From Icerya purchasi (taxonomy: Eukaryota > Arthropoda > Insecta > Hemiptera > Monophlebidae), in assembly GCA_039619475.1 (NCBI GenBank), contig CM077116.1, positions 171,633,363 to 171,697,362 of the forward strand: a DNA stretch of 64,000 bases, read 5' to 3'. The notes below the pieces were generated by a model. It did no database searches and had not been told where the DNA came from. It worked only from the letters and a program-made list of their open reading frames with translations. The position numbers and the translations under genes are program-made. This document shows, in pieces, positions 1 to 13,300 of the stretch (positions within the stretch are counted from its first letter, which is position 1; every line of letters starts with the position of its first letter).

Positions 1-391
1 TTTTTCGAATAAAGTTTTTCTGTATTGCTAGCGTGACTTTTTTTTATTATCTCCTTCTTCACGTCATCTTTCGGTTTTTGTAGATATTTACATTTCGCTA
101 TCTCCATCTCTTCCCCGATAAAATTTTTCTTATTTTCTCGGTTTGAATTTAATAATTCAGCGTGGAATGTTTTTCTAAAGCGAATTGTTAAAAATTTATA
201 TTTTTTTTCCTTCTCCGGTGAATTCATCAACGAGAACACATTTCAGAAAGAAGAACAACAAAAGTATTTTAAAATGTTTGAAGAATAAAAATAATTCGAG
301 TGCGTGAATAACGGAAGTAGAAGGAAATAAAAGGGAATATGAGAAGCACGAGTAAGGGATATGAAAATAACGAAAAGTTTTGAAAGAATAG
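1..391. other. A+T-rich non-coding stretch
   Basis: No open frame, RNA gene or repeat was recognised before the foldback element. It lies downstream of the last identified Dscam1 exon and is either a 3' intron, 3' UTR or intergenic DNA. Confidence 0.4.
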
Positions 392-879
392 AATAAAATT
401 ATAGTTTAAAAATACTAAAAAAAAATCACGCTTTTATAGCAATGTGAACTAAAAAGTAAAAAATAATTTTTAAATATAAAGATTCAACAGTGATGAAAAT
501 CTCCCGAGTCGATATATTTTAAGTTTTTCTAATAAGCTCAAAATGAGAATAAAGTAATTCACAACAAATGTTAACTTTAATGTAAAAGAAAGCGTGGGGG
601 GTGCTTTTGATATCAATTGTTTATACTTTTTCTTTTATTTTTTAACTATTTGTAGGTCGATTTAATTTATTAAATATAGTAAGCACTCCACGTTTTCTTT
701 TACATTAAAGTTAATTTGTTGTGAATTACTTTATTCTCATTTTGAGCTTATCAGAAAAACTTAAAATATATCGACTTGGGAGATTTTCATCACTGTTGAA
801 TCTTTATATTTAAAAATTATTTTTTACTTTTTAGTTCACATTGCTATAAAAGCGTGTTTTTTTAAACTATAATTTTATT
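392..879. mobile_element. Foldback/MITE-like element with ~210-bp inverted arms
   Basis: The left arm, from AATAAAATTATAGTTTA (392-408), runs to about 605. It is repeated almost perfectly in reverse complement from about 680 to 879, which ends TAAACTATAATTTTATT. The arms differ by only a few substitutions and small indels. A loop of roughly 75 bases (around 605-680) separates them. There is no coding capacity. Shares the string CTAAAAAGTAAAAAATAATT with the foldback at 35.5 kb, so both may belong to one family. Confidence 0.85.
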
Positions 880-3649
880 TAACATTTATTCTCACTAAAG
901 CGCCGCAAAATCTCTAATTGTTTCCATCCGGCTATTTGATGACTGTTTCCTTCTCTCCTATGCAAACACACAAATATATATAGCCTTTTTATGTTCGACT
1001 TGTAATTTCTCCGATTTGTCCTCGGTCCGACTATCATGTTTAATAAAATAAGAAGCGCGTAAAGAAAATGATTAGCGATATCTATGAAATCAGTTTCGAA
1101 CTATATGAAGTTTTTGATAAATAAAGGACACTGCACTTACCGATTATGTTTGTAACCTGTAGAAGGGGTTATTGCTTTTCTTTTTTACCTGATGATCCTG
1201 GTCAGGACATTAGGAAAAAATTATGAAATTATTGAATTGTCATCCAAAATGAATATGTATGTAAATTTTCAAATTATTCAGACGTCGGGAAGTCAGTGAA
1301 AATTGATTTGTAAAATTTTATTACTCACTTACATATTACACACACTTACATACAGATCAAGCTAATAAAAGCGTGTTAATAATAAAATAACAATTACTTG
1401 GTAGGCGGGGCATTCAAACTGTTGCTTTTTTTTTTTTTTTTTATTTATTAATTTTATATATTCGACGTGCTAAATCGGTTGAAAAATTTTCTGCCATTTT
1501 GTCCAATTTAATCGCAGTTGGTTTAGTACTTTGAAAAGTCTTTCTTTTTATTTATTTTTTTTTGCGAATTTATTTATTCCCAACTTTTTATTTTACAGTT
1601 TTATTAATTTTTTCACTGTTCGATCGATGAACAAATGAATTCACTTCGACTTCTTACACATCTGGTCACTCATGAGATTTTCAGGCATGCGTTTGGTTAA
1701 ACTTTTACTCGGATAACGAGTTTAAACGGATCGCGATGGTGGTAAATTATAAATAAAAACACAATATAATTCAGAAAAATTACGAATAATTAAAGGTTAC
1801 GTGAAACTTACGATTTCCTTTTGTATTGTTGGTCAGCAAGTAATCAAACAGAAATAAAACAATTTCATTACTACAACGTACTCCATACGTATTACGATTA
1901 AAACAGTTATATAACTAAGAGCGGAAAAAAAATTATATATATACTACGTATTTCAAGCTCTAGTTAACTACAGTCGCTACTGACAAAAGCAATATTAACA
2001 ACTATTATAGTGCGTAACATTTACACTAGACTTTTGATCGCGTTTAAGAGTGCCGTGATATTTTTAAATGAATCCGGATGAATGCCGATTTACGCATGCT
2101 AGTTTATCGGACATGTAACTTTGTAAATACTATCGACGAATTTGCCGGTATTGTATGTTTGTAGCACCTCAACAGGTGTTTTTATAAAGTCATAAGATCT
2201 TTGATGAATCAGAATCATAATTGATTGTCGTCGACACACTGACCCGTAAAATTTCTCTAAACTGCTTTTGTTAATCAATCTGTTAAGCCGGCAGCTAGTT
2301 ACCGTCACCGACATTATGTTGTTACATTACCAAAATATGAAGCTAGTTAACACGAATACGATTAACTTTTTAAAAATGAAACACTTTAGCGTGCTTGAGC
2401 TAATTCACATATGTTTCATTTATAAAACTTTGTGAATTGCAGTTTTTCTTTTAAATATACGGATTGTTCACGATGGAGCATATATTATGGCATCAGTGCA
2501 TTTTTATTTATAACTAGCCGTTAGCCAATACCTGTTTAAATTTGTACTTGGAAATTAATAAAAGAATTTTTTTGTTTTATCTGAAATTATATTTATGTAA
2601 AGATTCTTTCTCGATCTTTTGGGGGAAACATGTTTATCACCACCGCCCAACAAAAAATTTTCTTCACGTTTTAAGCTGTAGATTATCGATCTTTCTATAT
2701 AATTTGTCTGTCGTGATCTAACGAAAAGTTTCGCTCAACTAAACAGCAAGCCATCATCTTGAAGAGGTTGAATTATATTCACACAGTGATCTCACTCATA
2801 ATTACACATTTGCGAGAACATCTTCTTCACTGATAACGTTCAACCCGTTTTATTAAAATTATTATTTTTTTATTCGATAACTTTTTCTAGTAGTTATATA
2901 TTAACGTTTTTCACTTTATTCGAACACGCTACCGAACCTTTTAGGCGCACCTTTCTGAAAATGTCTGCAGATGTTGCAGTGCCAAACGCCGCTGCAATCT
3001 GTTATGCCAGTTGTATTCCTGCGTGAGAATTTTTAGGACCTAATTTCAGCTGAATGGTATTGGAGAAGAAACGGGTTCCAAATCGGCCATCACACTGTAC
3101 ACAGAATAATAATTATTTCACAAAAAATTTTCCTGACCGCGTTTAATCTGAACTTTGAGGCTATCGAATTATTGCGATAGCTCTCGACTATGTATGTGTA
3201 AAAACTTAATACAATCCAAGAATAATTTCTCAAATCAACATAGGCAAGGTGGTGATCACTCAACCGAAAAAACCGGGGGAAAATAAGCCGGGAATTTTGT
3301 AGTAAAACCAGGAAAAAAGTTTTTATTTATTTTTTTTGGGCATGTCAATACAGGGGACATTTATTCAATACAAAGGACTAGCAGAATGATAAATGTAAGA
3401 AGTGGCAGGTTATATCAGGAAGCGATTAGAGATAGAAGAAATGAAGGCAGTTAACACAGGAACAACAGAAGGAGTTGTTAAAGAAGAAGAATGTAGTAGG
3501 AATGGTAAGGAGTCGGGAGGCCAAGGCGAAGAAGCAAATCAGAATAAAGGACTGCGCGTTCCGAGGAGATAGATGAGCATTTGAATAGAAGGTGATTTAC
3601 ATTACAGGTCAAATTTAAGATAGGATGATGAAAGGGTCATAAAGGGGAC
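880..3649. other. Non-coding A+T-rich stretch, no gene recognised
   Basis: Only short ORFs are seen, without recognisable domains. A possible terminal Dscam1 exon (2917-3018, minus) is discussed separately. Around 3265-3318 a segment with AACCGGGGGAAAAT and CCGGGAATTTTG resembles the reverse complement of the direct repeat at 61.54-61.60 kb. Confidence 0.4.
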
Positions 3650-4610
3650 TGAACAACATCAAAACGAAAACAGGAAGCGGACTGTGATTAAAGCGAATGC
3701 GAACACTATGAAAGAAATGTAACGGAACGGCCGATAGCAGAGAAAATTATGAAACCAGGAAGAAGGGTGTGCAGAGGGTTGTAGGGCAAGGTAAAAGGAG
3801 TTAGGGTTGGAGAAAAGAGACGGATAGAGATCAGGCCAAAAGTCACGGTAAGAACGATAAAAGAGAGGGCTTTGGGAGAGGAATCTGCCTATGAAACGAT
3901 CATTTACTCTGCAGCTAAACGTGCCAGTGCCGCAGTTGTCCGGAATCCAAAGCAAGTCAGTTAAGGGATGATAAATCGGAATGCTAATAAATTATAAAAA
4001 TTAAGGAATGAATAATAATAGGATCCGACTAGGGTTTTTAGGGAAGGGCGACGAGGTGGCTAATAAAACGCTTTTCAAGCCGGAGCATAAGAGGAATTTC
4101 GATTAATCTGTTGAGGATATACAAAAGATCGCACATAAAATGACCGTGGATTTAAAAAGTTAGAAGAAAAGATAGGAAGTTGAAAGGACCCATAATAGTA
4201 TCAGGAAGAATAAAAGCGGCTCCGACACCTGGAGCAGATTTTGAGCCGCCCGTAAAAATTGCGTTACGAGCTGGAAATAGCGGGGATTAAAAATAGCCAA
4301 AACTGCTATTTTTACTAACAAAAAAATCATTCGAATCGAAAAATGAATGCATGTAATCTATTTTGCCGAATAATAAATTACGAAGTTCATAAATTACGTT
4401 GCGGTGGTCAAACATTATCAGTAGTAACAAAAAAATGACATTCTTCTTTTTGCACAATTCTAGTAATGAGGAAATCACAGAAGGATTTGGGCTGGGAAAA
4501 CCGGAAATATAAAAGTTATATTTCAGTGGCCACCATGATAGAGATTCAATGAAAATCTCTTGTACATTACGGAATATCTTACATATCAAAGATCAGTGTG
4601 TATCTCCTTC
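3650..4610 (-). mobile_element. Non-LTR retrotransposon remnant, RNase H region
   Basis: Minus-strand frames, broken by stops and frameshifts, give typical LINE RNase H signatures: FTGGSKSAPGVGAAF near 4260-4215 (cf. TDGSK...GVGAA) and LLWIPDNCGTG near 3955-3925 (cf. LLWIPGHCGI). An upstream WWPLKYN-like segment precedes the domain as in Jockey/R1-type elements. The copy is decayed and non-functional. Confidence 0.7.
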
Positions 4611-6644
4611 TCGTTATTATGGACCAAAATACGCGGATAATAATTTTTTATAATGCGTGTATAACAAAATTCATTTTTGACACTAATCGTGAACGTTTCT
4701 CATTATAATTACGAATATACAGTTCATACGATGTTTTTTCATTGGTGATTGTTCCTTTGTCTTTCATGCGATATAATTTTTTCGTTTAAATTTCTATTTA
4801 TCATCGTCGGTTGTTGGCATAGCTTTTTTCTACGGCGACTGCCCCCTTTTTAAAGAAGTAATCTTACCTTCGATTTTTGTAGCGCCGAAAAAGCAGACAT
4901 ATAAGAAGTATTTCTAAAAAAGTTTGCTACTGCAAAGAAAGAGCTGATGATAGTGTAAATATTACATGCTATTACTAATTTATTGCGTTTTCGTATGAGA
5001 ATTTTTTTATTTTTTATTCATTCTGGTGGATATGACAAGATGGGCGTAGATTTTGCAGTAGAAACAATTTCAAATGGAGCATTGAGTGAACAACATGAAG
5101 AATTATTTATAAGAGCTAGATTTTTGGAAACGCCAGTGAAATGCTTTTTTGAATAATTCTGTCATGTAATTTTAAGAAGAAAATAAGTTTTCGATACTTG
5201 TATGTAGTTTAGAATAAAATTGTTGTCGTTTTTTTGGGTTTTTTTTTTTATCCGTTTTGCGAGTCCTAGTAAAGAAGGTGTATTATTTCTGTTAGACCGA
5301 TAAACTAGCTTTATTTTTTATAATCAAAAAGTTTCCGTTGATCATTATCATTAAATTTTTGATTTTTAAAGTTCAAATTAAGAAAAAGTAATCTATTTAG
5401 CCGAGGAAAATTCAATATTACGTATAGCAATATTTTTTCGATATCATCGCATTTTTTTTTTTTTTTTTTTTTTTTTATTATTAAGGAATTTCCAAGCTCT
5501 AGAAGGTGAGCACCACCGTTATTACCGGCTGGAAAATTTAAGAATTTTTCTCCAGTATGCAACCACAAAACTAGATTATCTTACACTACTGTTGTCGTAC
5601 AGCAAGAAAGTATAGCAGAGTTACGTGAGCTCACACAATTTGAGAAACGCGATCAGCCTTCTTCGTCGTGTTACATTAAATTTCTTAATATTTCATAAAA
5701 TTCCGGTGCAAAACCTCAACACAACTAGAGCCACTGAAGCGGTCGAAGCCCGATTTTCTTTTACGAGCGTATATTGTAAATCTGTCCGGTCTCTGCAGAG
5801 GGCATTTCATCTGGTTCGATTTTCGTGTTTTCTGACGAGCTCATTCATCATGTTTATTCCACGACCAAGTATTCCGGTGGAGATTACGTATTGAACTTTT
5901 TCTTTGAGGCTATCTCTTCGACAGCGTTGTGCAATTAGCTTGCGAATGGTTTCAACTAAAATACCGCGGTCGGAGTAAGAACGGCGTCTACCGTATTACT
6001 TTACCACAAGAAGAAAAAAAACTCTTACGAACGAATCGTATCATGTGATCGTCTAAAAATGTCGAAATGCTGCGACGAATCTGTCTTTTACGATTTTACA
6101 ATGTATACACGATTTTTCGTATATATTCCGAGCACTGGTCGCAATCTGTAATTCCTACACATATGTAAGGGGGGTGGTTCATGGCAAGTCTATACGAAAA
6201 TCTATGCAAGACTTCACTCCGAGCAGAGACATGCAAACTGTATGACGATGACGAGAGGTGGGTAACACATTAACAAGACACCATATTCGTATTCTCGATA
6301 ATTTTTATTTGTCGCCGTCATCGAGATCCGAAAAAAGTGTCTCTATATATATGTCTAGAAAATGTTACTGACCGAAATTTAAATACTTCATTAAACACAT
6401 ACGTAGGAGATAAAACTAGCCAGATTATTGTAAACGTGATCTTTTCATTTCTCAATCTTCCTTCTCATAAAACTGCGTATGAACCTGTTGATAATTCTTT
6501 TTTGATGAGGTTGCTCCGATGTTCGTGCGCACAAAACAGTTAGAACCACGCGCATTACTTTCATAAATCTTTCGAAACATTAATTTCGTTATGCGTCGAT
6601 GATGCGATCCAGTACAGGAAATAATAGCGGATTATAAAAAACAA
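4611..6644. other. Non-coding stretch, no gene recognised
   Basis: Poly-T near 5453-5476 and low-complexity A+T. ORFs of 60-90 codons on both strands (for example 5625-5894 plus) show no domain or coding signature. If the Dscam1 terminal exon lies lower, this is intron; otherwise it is 3' flank. Confidence 0.4.
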
Positions 6645-7072
6645 TTACTTGTTCGCGACAATCACACACAGCTTGCTAGACAACAATAACAAAACGAATT
6701 TACTGAACTCGCGATGATTTAGGTCTTTCATGTTAAGATCGATCATCAAGCGTCGGTCCCATTTTGCCAACTGTTTTCCACAGCTCTCCGTCTTTGCCAC
6801 CACACCTAGTGCATCGATTCCATTTCTGCTTTTTTACCAATCTACTGGATTGGACAAATCTGACTTTACAACTGACGCGATGCTGTTATAATACCGCGTA
6901 AAGGTTTGTTAACACTACGCTGAAGTGCTTTAAAATTTCCGTCACCGTGTAAACATAACAGCAACAAGTTTTTGGAAAATTAGTCTCAGGAAGGTTTGAT
7001 AATTCGCCACTTGCGGCAAACTTGTGCAATCGCGAGATCTTTTGAACCGGTAATATTTCGGTATTCGTTTTT
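6645..7072 (-). other. Candidate region for Dscam1 terminal coding exon (unresolved)
   Basis: After the 64-nt exon the frame needs one base to complete an Arg/Ser codon. Two nearby acceptors open long frames. The first is at 7073-7074 (RKTNTEILPVQK..., stop at 6886-6888). The second is at 6826-6827 (RNGIDALGVVAKTESCG..., stop at 6645-6647). Neither shows the AYDTMAV-type C-terminus of fly Dscam1. A third possibility is at 2917-3018 (RNTTGITDCSGVW...). I cannot choose between them, and the true last exon may lie below base 1. Confidence 0.25.
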
Positions 7073-7087
7073 CTGTTTGATCATATA

Positions 7088-7090
<3 letters not shown>

Positions 7091-7134
<44 letters not shown>
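7091..7134. repeat. (AT)n microsatellite
   Basis: About 22 uninterrupted AT units lie just downstream (minus sense) of the 64-nt cytoplasmic exon. If the acceptor at 7073-7074 is real, it lies in the short intron before it. Confidence 0.95.
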
Positions 7135-7137
<3 letters not shown>

Positions 7138-7266
7138 TGGGCAACGAAAAACCAGTGGAAACTTTCTGATTATAATAGAGATAATAGGCCGAGATGTGAT
7201 GTTAACGAAGTTAGTAGACGGGTTAATTCGGACGATGCGATTTTCCGTTAATTTTATACTACTGAC

Positions 7267-7330
7267 CTGTCGATTAGTTTACGCATTTCTTCGGTAGTTA
7301 AACCATCCTTTGGTTTCCCCCTTATACCAA
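7267..7330 (-). CDS. Dscam1: Dscam1 cytoplasmic exon, PKDGLTTEEMRKLID
   Basis: 64 nt; acceptor TACAG at 7331-7332, donor GTCAGT at 7265-7266. It encodes GIRGKPKDGLTTEEMRKLID plus two bases of an Arg/Ser codon, matching fly PKDQRTTEEMRKLIERNE. The length is not a multiple of three, so skipping it would change the downstream frame. Fly exon 23 behaves this way and yields alternative C-termini; equivalence is inferred. It is too short for ordinary ORF detection. Confidence 0.9.
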
Positions 7331-10300
7331 CTGTAAAATAGAGAACAGACGTCGATTAAATACCATAAAAAAAGACGCGTAAACTCTTCTATTGTACATA
7401 ATGAAAAATGCGCACTTATACGTGTACACGCACATAATCACTTACTCCGTATACGAGAATACACTATGTACGAATAATTTTTGGTTTTTTCACGTTTTTT
7501 TGAATACGCTGCTAATCTGGTATCGTCGTTTAAAAAAATGCGTTTATTGTTCTGTGGAATGTGCAGTTGCGTTACAATTAGAACTTGTCGCATGCAAAAT
7601 TAAACATAGTCGGCGTTAAAAAAAATTGAGGTAGAAACAAAAGAAAAAATATATTAAACTATGGGCGATTAAAAAAAAAAGCAAAAGCAGAGGATGTCAA
7701 AGTTAACAAGCCAATTTGTCGCTACTTAAATAATTCGCCCTAATTTTCGAAATTGTGTTTGCCTTTCTCTTTTAGAATTGCTTAACTTTTCTCTGTAGAT
7801 TTTTCTAATGATCCCTGACCGGAGTAAAATAGCACGCAGCGGTGTTTGAGCCAAATGTAGAGTTGTAATCTGCGATGCAGTTAAACACATATTTTTGGTA
7901 CAATTCTTTTCCGCATGAAATTTGAATACGTGTGAAAAATCAAAAAATCAAAAAAAATCTTGTTTTAAAGTATAAAAGGATAATAATTTTTAAAAAAAAT
8001 CGAACGCTTTTCATGTAACTTTCTTGGGCACTGCTTTGGCGGATTCCGCGTTTTTGTAATAATAGATAAAAAATTGGTTAGCATACCCGACTGATTTATT
8101 CGAACCAGCGATATGCGTTAAATTCGAGCAAAACTCGAAGTAATTAAAGTACTCTATGATGTCGCAGAATGCGCTAACCGTCGGACTCGCTTCAAAGTTT
8201 AATCAGTAACCCCGCTCACGGTTCATGTGTAAATACTAAACAGCTTTAAAGATTTAGTACGCGTTGGAAAAAACGAAAAAAAAAAAGAGTAAACAAAAAA
8301 AGAGGTTGATCTTGCTGGTTTTTAAATTAAATATATATGTAGGAGAAAGGATTACCTTGCGTGAGATCAAACTAACACTCCACTATGCTGAGCATATCTG
8401 AATTTGTACGAGCCTATTATCAACAACCAGACATAATATAGCATATAATTAGAATGAAGAAAGAAAGAATAAAGAAAACGTACATACAAGCGAATAAGGT
8501 GTAGCCGTAAAGCGCGGTGAAAAAAAGAATTCGAAACGGATGTAATCGCGTGTTATATGATTAGTGTACGAGTGAAAATATGATTTGACGGAAAGTATCG
8601 TTTAACGATATACAACAATAATAATAACAATAATAATAATAGTAATAATAAATTCGGAATGTGTAAACATAAAAAGAAGCATATTGAAACCTCTTTGCTA
8701 CGCGCAATTACAAAAGCTACTGAAGTGTAATAATACAAAAACATTATTTAAAATCCGCTATTCTACACAAATTAAATATGTATATTTACCGCGAATTCAT
8801 GCATGATCCGTGTTTCATAGGCAAACACCTACATCGCTAATAATGCAGTACTTACCGGAACCAAATCGACAACCGTACCCATTAGAGAAAAATACGCTAC
8901 CTTATTCTCTCTTCCGACAAGTATCCTGACAAGTATCAGACAACTGCATAAACGTTTACAGCTGTGCGACTGTATACGCGTTTTTATTTAATGCAGAGCA
9001 TCGAGGATGTGGAATTAGGATTTTCTACTGAACGAAATAGCGGGGGAGCGCGACATTATTCAAGATCGAAAATATCAGATACTTCGCTGGAAATAATAGC
9101 GTTACTGACGAAGCTGTTGACGGTTCATCAGGAGGTCAATCAAAATTAGCCGCACTTTTGTATGTTTTCGTTTTTATTAAATATTATAGATATGCCATAT
9201 GTGTGTTAAACAACTAGCAATATAGTGAAGTTTTAAGTGTATTATTTAGTCGTCGCTTCTGACATGTACGAGTATATAAATATGTTAGGTGGTTATCCCA
9301 TAAGTGCGTGAAGTTTCTTAATGTAGTTTATACGTTAAAAATTTTAATAAAGCCATATTTCCTAACGTTACGATAAATTTTACATCGACAAATGGAAGAA
9401 TTTTTATTTTTCACCGATCTTTAATAATGTAATACTATATCGAATGTGGAAATTTTTAAATTCCAGCAGCTATAAAATCCTCGCGAAATAAATAAAATTA
9501 CCTAAACACGTAATAGTCGAAAACAAAAAAAAGCGACTTGATCGTGCCCATCGCAAATTGCACACGACACAGGTTGCTAGCAAGATTTTTAACGAGAAGC
9601 AATTTACATTTCTAATTAATGTACGATTTTCAAGCAAACTATCTGTATACTTCGTAATGCGTCGTTTATTTTATCGGTGCGATCGAAATCATCAGCTTCC
9701 CCATCTGGCAAACAAGTGATCGATTCTCAATATAAATTGGTCGCTTTTAATTGTCGAAAGTAAGCGGGAGAATGTCCCCGTTTATAAAATCGGCAGTTTA
9801 AAGTACGGCACGCGACAAAATATTGGCAGATAGGAATTTCAGAATCATCTATCAAACAAAGCTGCCTCCTGATCAGCTCTGTCTTAAACGAAAAAGGGGC
9901 ACGACTAGGCAACTGTCGGAAAAATCGTTAAAATTGTCGAAGCCGAGGCGATACTTATCTATGTTATATAAAGTCGCTTACTTACCGAACGACTTTATTA
10001 TTATTATTATTGTGTAGTCTAACTTTTTGGATTTCTAATCATGCAGACAAGATTCGGCGCGATGGAAATACGCAATAATAAAATTCTCGAAAAAAGAAGT
10101 GAATCACTCTTTCTAAGTACGTCCGAGAATAACTGACGCTCTGTAAATAGCGTAGTGATATAATAATATAACTCGGCGCTAACGTGTCGTACGCGCAATT
10201 TTATACGGCACATTTGGTGCAGTGAAAACCCTGTTTTGCCAATTTATAGCATACCTGCGGTCGAACCGTGACCAGCCATTGCCATATCGCGATCGCATTC

Positions 10301-13300
10301 TGCTTCGGAAATTTCGTTGCTCTCTTTCGAATCGTTGGCGTTGGTTCCAGCGCTACTGTTGCTAACGTCGTGGTTGCGTGGCGGCGGTGGCGGAGGTTCC
10401 GGGCTTGAGTTCCTTGGTAAATTACGGGCAGAACCTGTTTAACGGATCAAAAGGTACACACTCATTAAGGAGGAGCAATGAACAAAAACGCACAACAACA
10501 ACTCGAATTAACGTCGAATCGGAGGTAAGTAGACAACGCGATTATTACCGAAACTTCTACGACCAACTGAGTTACGACTTCCATAGTGATCGTAAGGAGC
10601 TCCATAGCAGCCGTACGGTTCTTCGTCGGTGCAGTTTGCCGGCTCGTCATACGTTGAATTCGCTCCATCAACACTTCCAATTTGGAAATAACGACTAGTA
10701 ACACGGGGCTATAGTGAAAAAAAAGAAAAAAATCAAACGAATAAAATCAAGTGGTTTTTTTTTCGTGAAATTAACAGAGCTGTTAATCTGACATTGAAAA
10801 CAGCGGGCAATTATTTTAACCGGATTTAGCTTATGTGAATACAAAGAGACGCGTGGCAATTTGTTCTTCGTATTTTGCTAAAACTAAGCGGAGAATTAAT
10901 TTTTTTTTTTTTTATGTGATTTTATAATTAATTTTATTTCCATAACTCTGCGTGTAAAAGTACAACGTGAATAGTAATTTTCAGTGACTGCCATTTTTAA
11001 TGATTTCTTATAAAAATAAAATTTGATTAATAAAGTATTTCGTCGTAATTTCCGCTGTATTTTAAACAAGTAATAACCAATAAATAAAGAAGAAAGCGGA
11101 TTAACTCATACTACCTGTACGCATTTTGTATTTAAATAATTGCGCAATTAAAAATTTAAGCCAGCAGTAAATTTTATAAGAGGCAGTGGCGAATTTAGGC
11201 CTAGGCCCGTGAGGCTTGGGTCTAGGGCGGCAATATTTGAGAGACGCCGAAATTTAAAAGGCTGTTAAAATTTAAAAGGAGTCTAAACATTTTCTTCCGG
11301 TCGCTTAAAAGTGGAAATAGACGAATTGTGAGGTTGAAGACACTGTTAAACTGTGGAAAAATAACTAATATGTAGAAAAATCTCGATTATATTTCAATAA
11401 AATTTTGTAATTACGGTATATTTTCTATTTATTATGTATATTTTTCATTACAAGAAAGGCGGCATATCAGCTCGGACCTAGAGGGCGCCATCACCATCAA
11501 ATCCGTCACTGATAAGAGGAAAAGGGTTTGTAACGAATCGCATATTATTGTAACTCTCATTAATTAATAAGCGCGTTTCGGGAAACTGAGGTTCAAAAGT
11601 TAAAGCAGACTGGAGAAAGTTATTACGGTAGTATAGGAACACTGATTTGAATATCGTTCTAGCTTAAAATATTTCATCAGCTTATCAATTTTTATGGTAA
11701 TAATAACGACGCGAAGATCACGAACATTTAGCCGCAGTCGTCTGGGTTTTCTCGCTAGCGAGGAGCCAATCATGTGACTCGCTCGCACACGTGTCATTTC
11801 TTTGCTTTTAAAATTAGTAAAACAGACCGTTTAAGCAAAGGAATTTATTGAAAATTTCGTTGAAAAAAATTACGCATTTTAAATTGTTCCCAGTAATTAT
11901 GTATGGCTTAATAATGATTGATTGTGAGTCGGTTTTTAGTTTCACGACTAGCGGAATAATTATATACACGTTTATTAAAAGGGATTGGTAACATTTAAGT
12001 TTCGATTTAATCGATGGGGTAAAATAATTGCTTAAAAATTTAAAAATCGAACAGGTGCACTTTACGCTAAGAAAAATAAAAGACAAAACGATAAATCTGC
12101 ACTGAGGTAAATGCGAAGTAATCGTACCATTGACTGTGAGCCAGAACGTTGATGAACGTGTCCGTTAGCTTGGGTGATGGTGTTCGGTCCGATTGTACCG
12201 CTATGACCATTCTGATGAGGGAATGTTTGGAATTGGGTTGCTGCGATTTTCGCCGGATCCATTTCTTCGCGGAAACCTAGTAAGTGAAACGTCGCGTACG
12301 GGCAAATTTCATCGTCGACACCTACAGCATTAAAAACGCGAGTAATAATTTTGATTTGATTTTTTTTTAAGCTATTATTTATTTTAATATGTACAGTAAT
12401 CGTTTCTAATAGTTCTCTTTTGTTTTGTTTTGTTTTTTGTTTTTTTTATTTTTTCGAAACAATTTACTGTATACTTCTATTATTTTTTTATTAGTGAAAT
12501 TTTATTCTCGCGCCAAAAAAAAATTCAACTTTTTCCGAATTAATCAGAATCGAACACAGTTCGACAACGATATATATAGACTACTTTTAACTACTCGATC
12601 GAGTGAAGAGAGTTTAGTTCAGTTTTTAGGAGTGATTAAAGTTAACGAGAAAATTAATGTGCGCAAACATGTGTGTTTACAATTTACCTTTGCATTTCTG
12701 ATAGAGCGTTTCATCGGAATTTCTACATGCCGGTAAATGGCCCCTGTGCGGGCCACGTCCATTTAATTCCTCATACATGTGGCGAGATCGTGGGTCCCAC
12801 GTAGCGTGACTTCTAAATGAAGATGAGTAACCTAATGATTTGCAGAAGCGATGATAAATTTTACGAAAATGAAATGATTTCTAAAGCGTGATACAAAAAA
12901 AAATGTATGACGACACAAGAATGCAAAGCACAAATCATAGTAGAAAAATAAGTTATTCGGAAGAAAAAGTGAATAAATAAATAAATAGTACGAAAATGAA
13001 AAATTAAATAAATAAATAAGTAATTAAATAAATAAATAAATAAACTATTGAAAAATTAAAAAGACAAATAAAGCTCGTAATAATAGCGTATCAAATAATA
13101 ACTGATTTTTAAAATTCTGATTATACAATTTTACTAATTCTTCTTTATTTATTTACACTCTTTTTTTTTTTTTTTATTTAATTTTTTTAATTCATGCGAC
13201 CTTCTGGTGAGATCAGCTCTATATTAATTTAGTCGGTTAGCGGGCGTTGATATGTTTTATTAAACTGTACCGAGTTACGTACAGTTGTTCTTAATGATCA

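Noticed and set aside
5581..5620. FLLYDN-like reading as a possible Dscam1 C-terminus
   Set aside because: The frame has a stop shortly upstream and no acceptor in phase; similarity to AYDTMAV is superficial.
10378..10704. ORFs on both strands over the cytoplasmic exons
   Set aside because: Wrong frame or strand relative to the conserved tail exons at 10255-10434 and 10549-10708.
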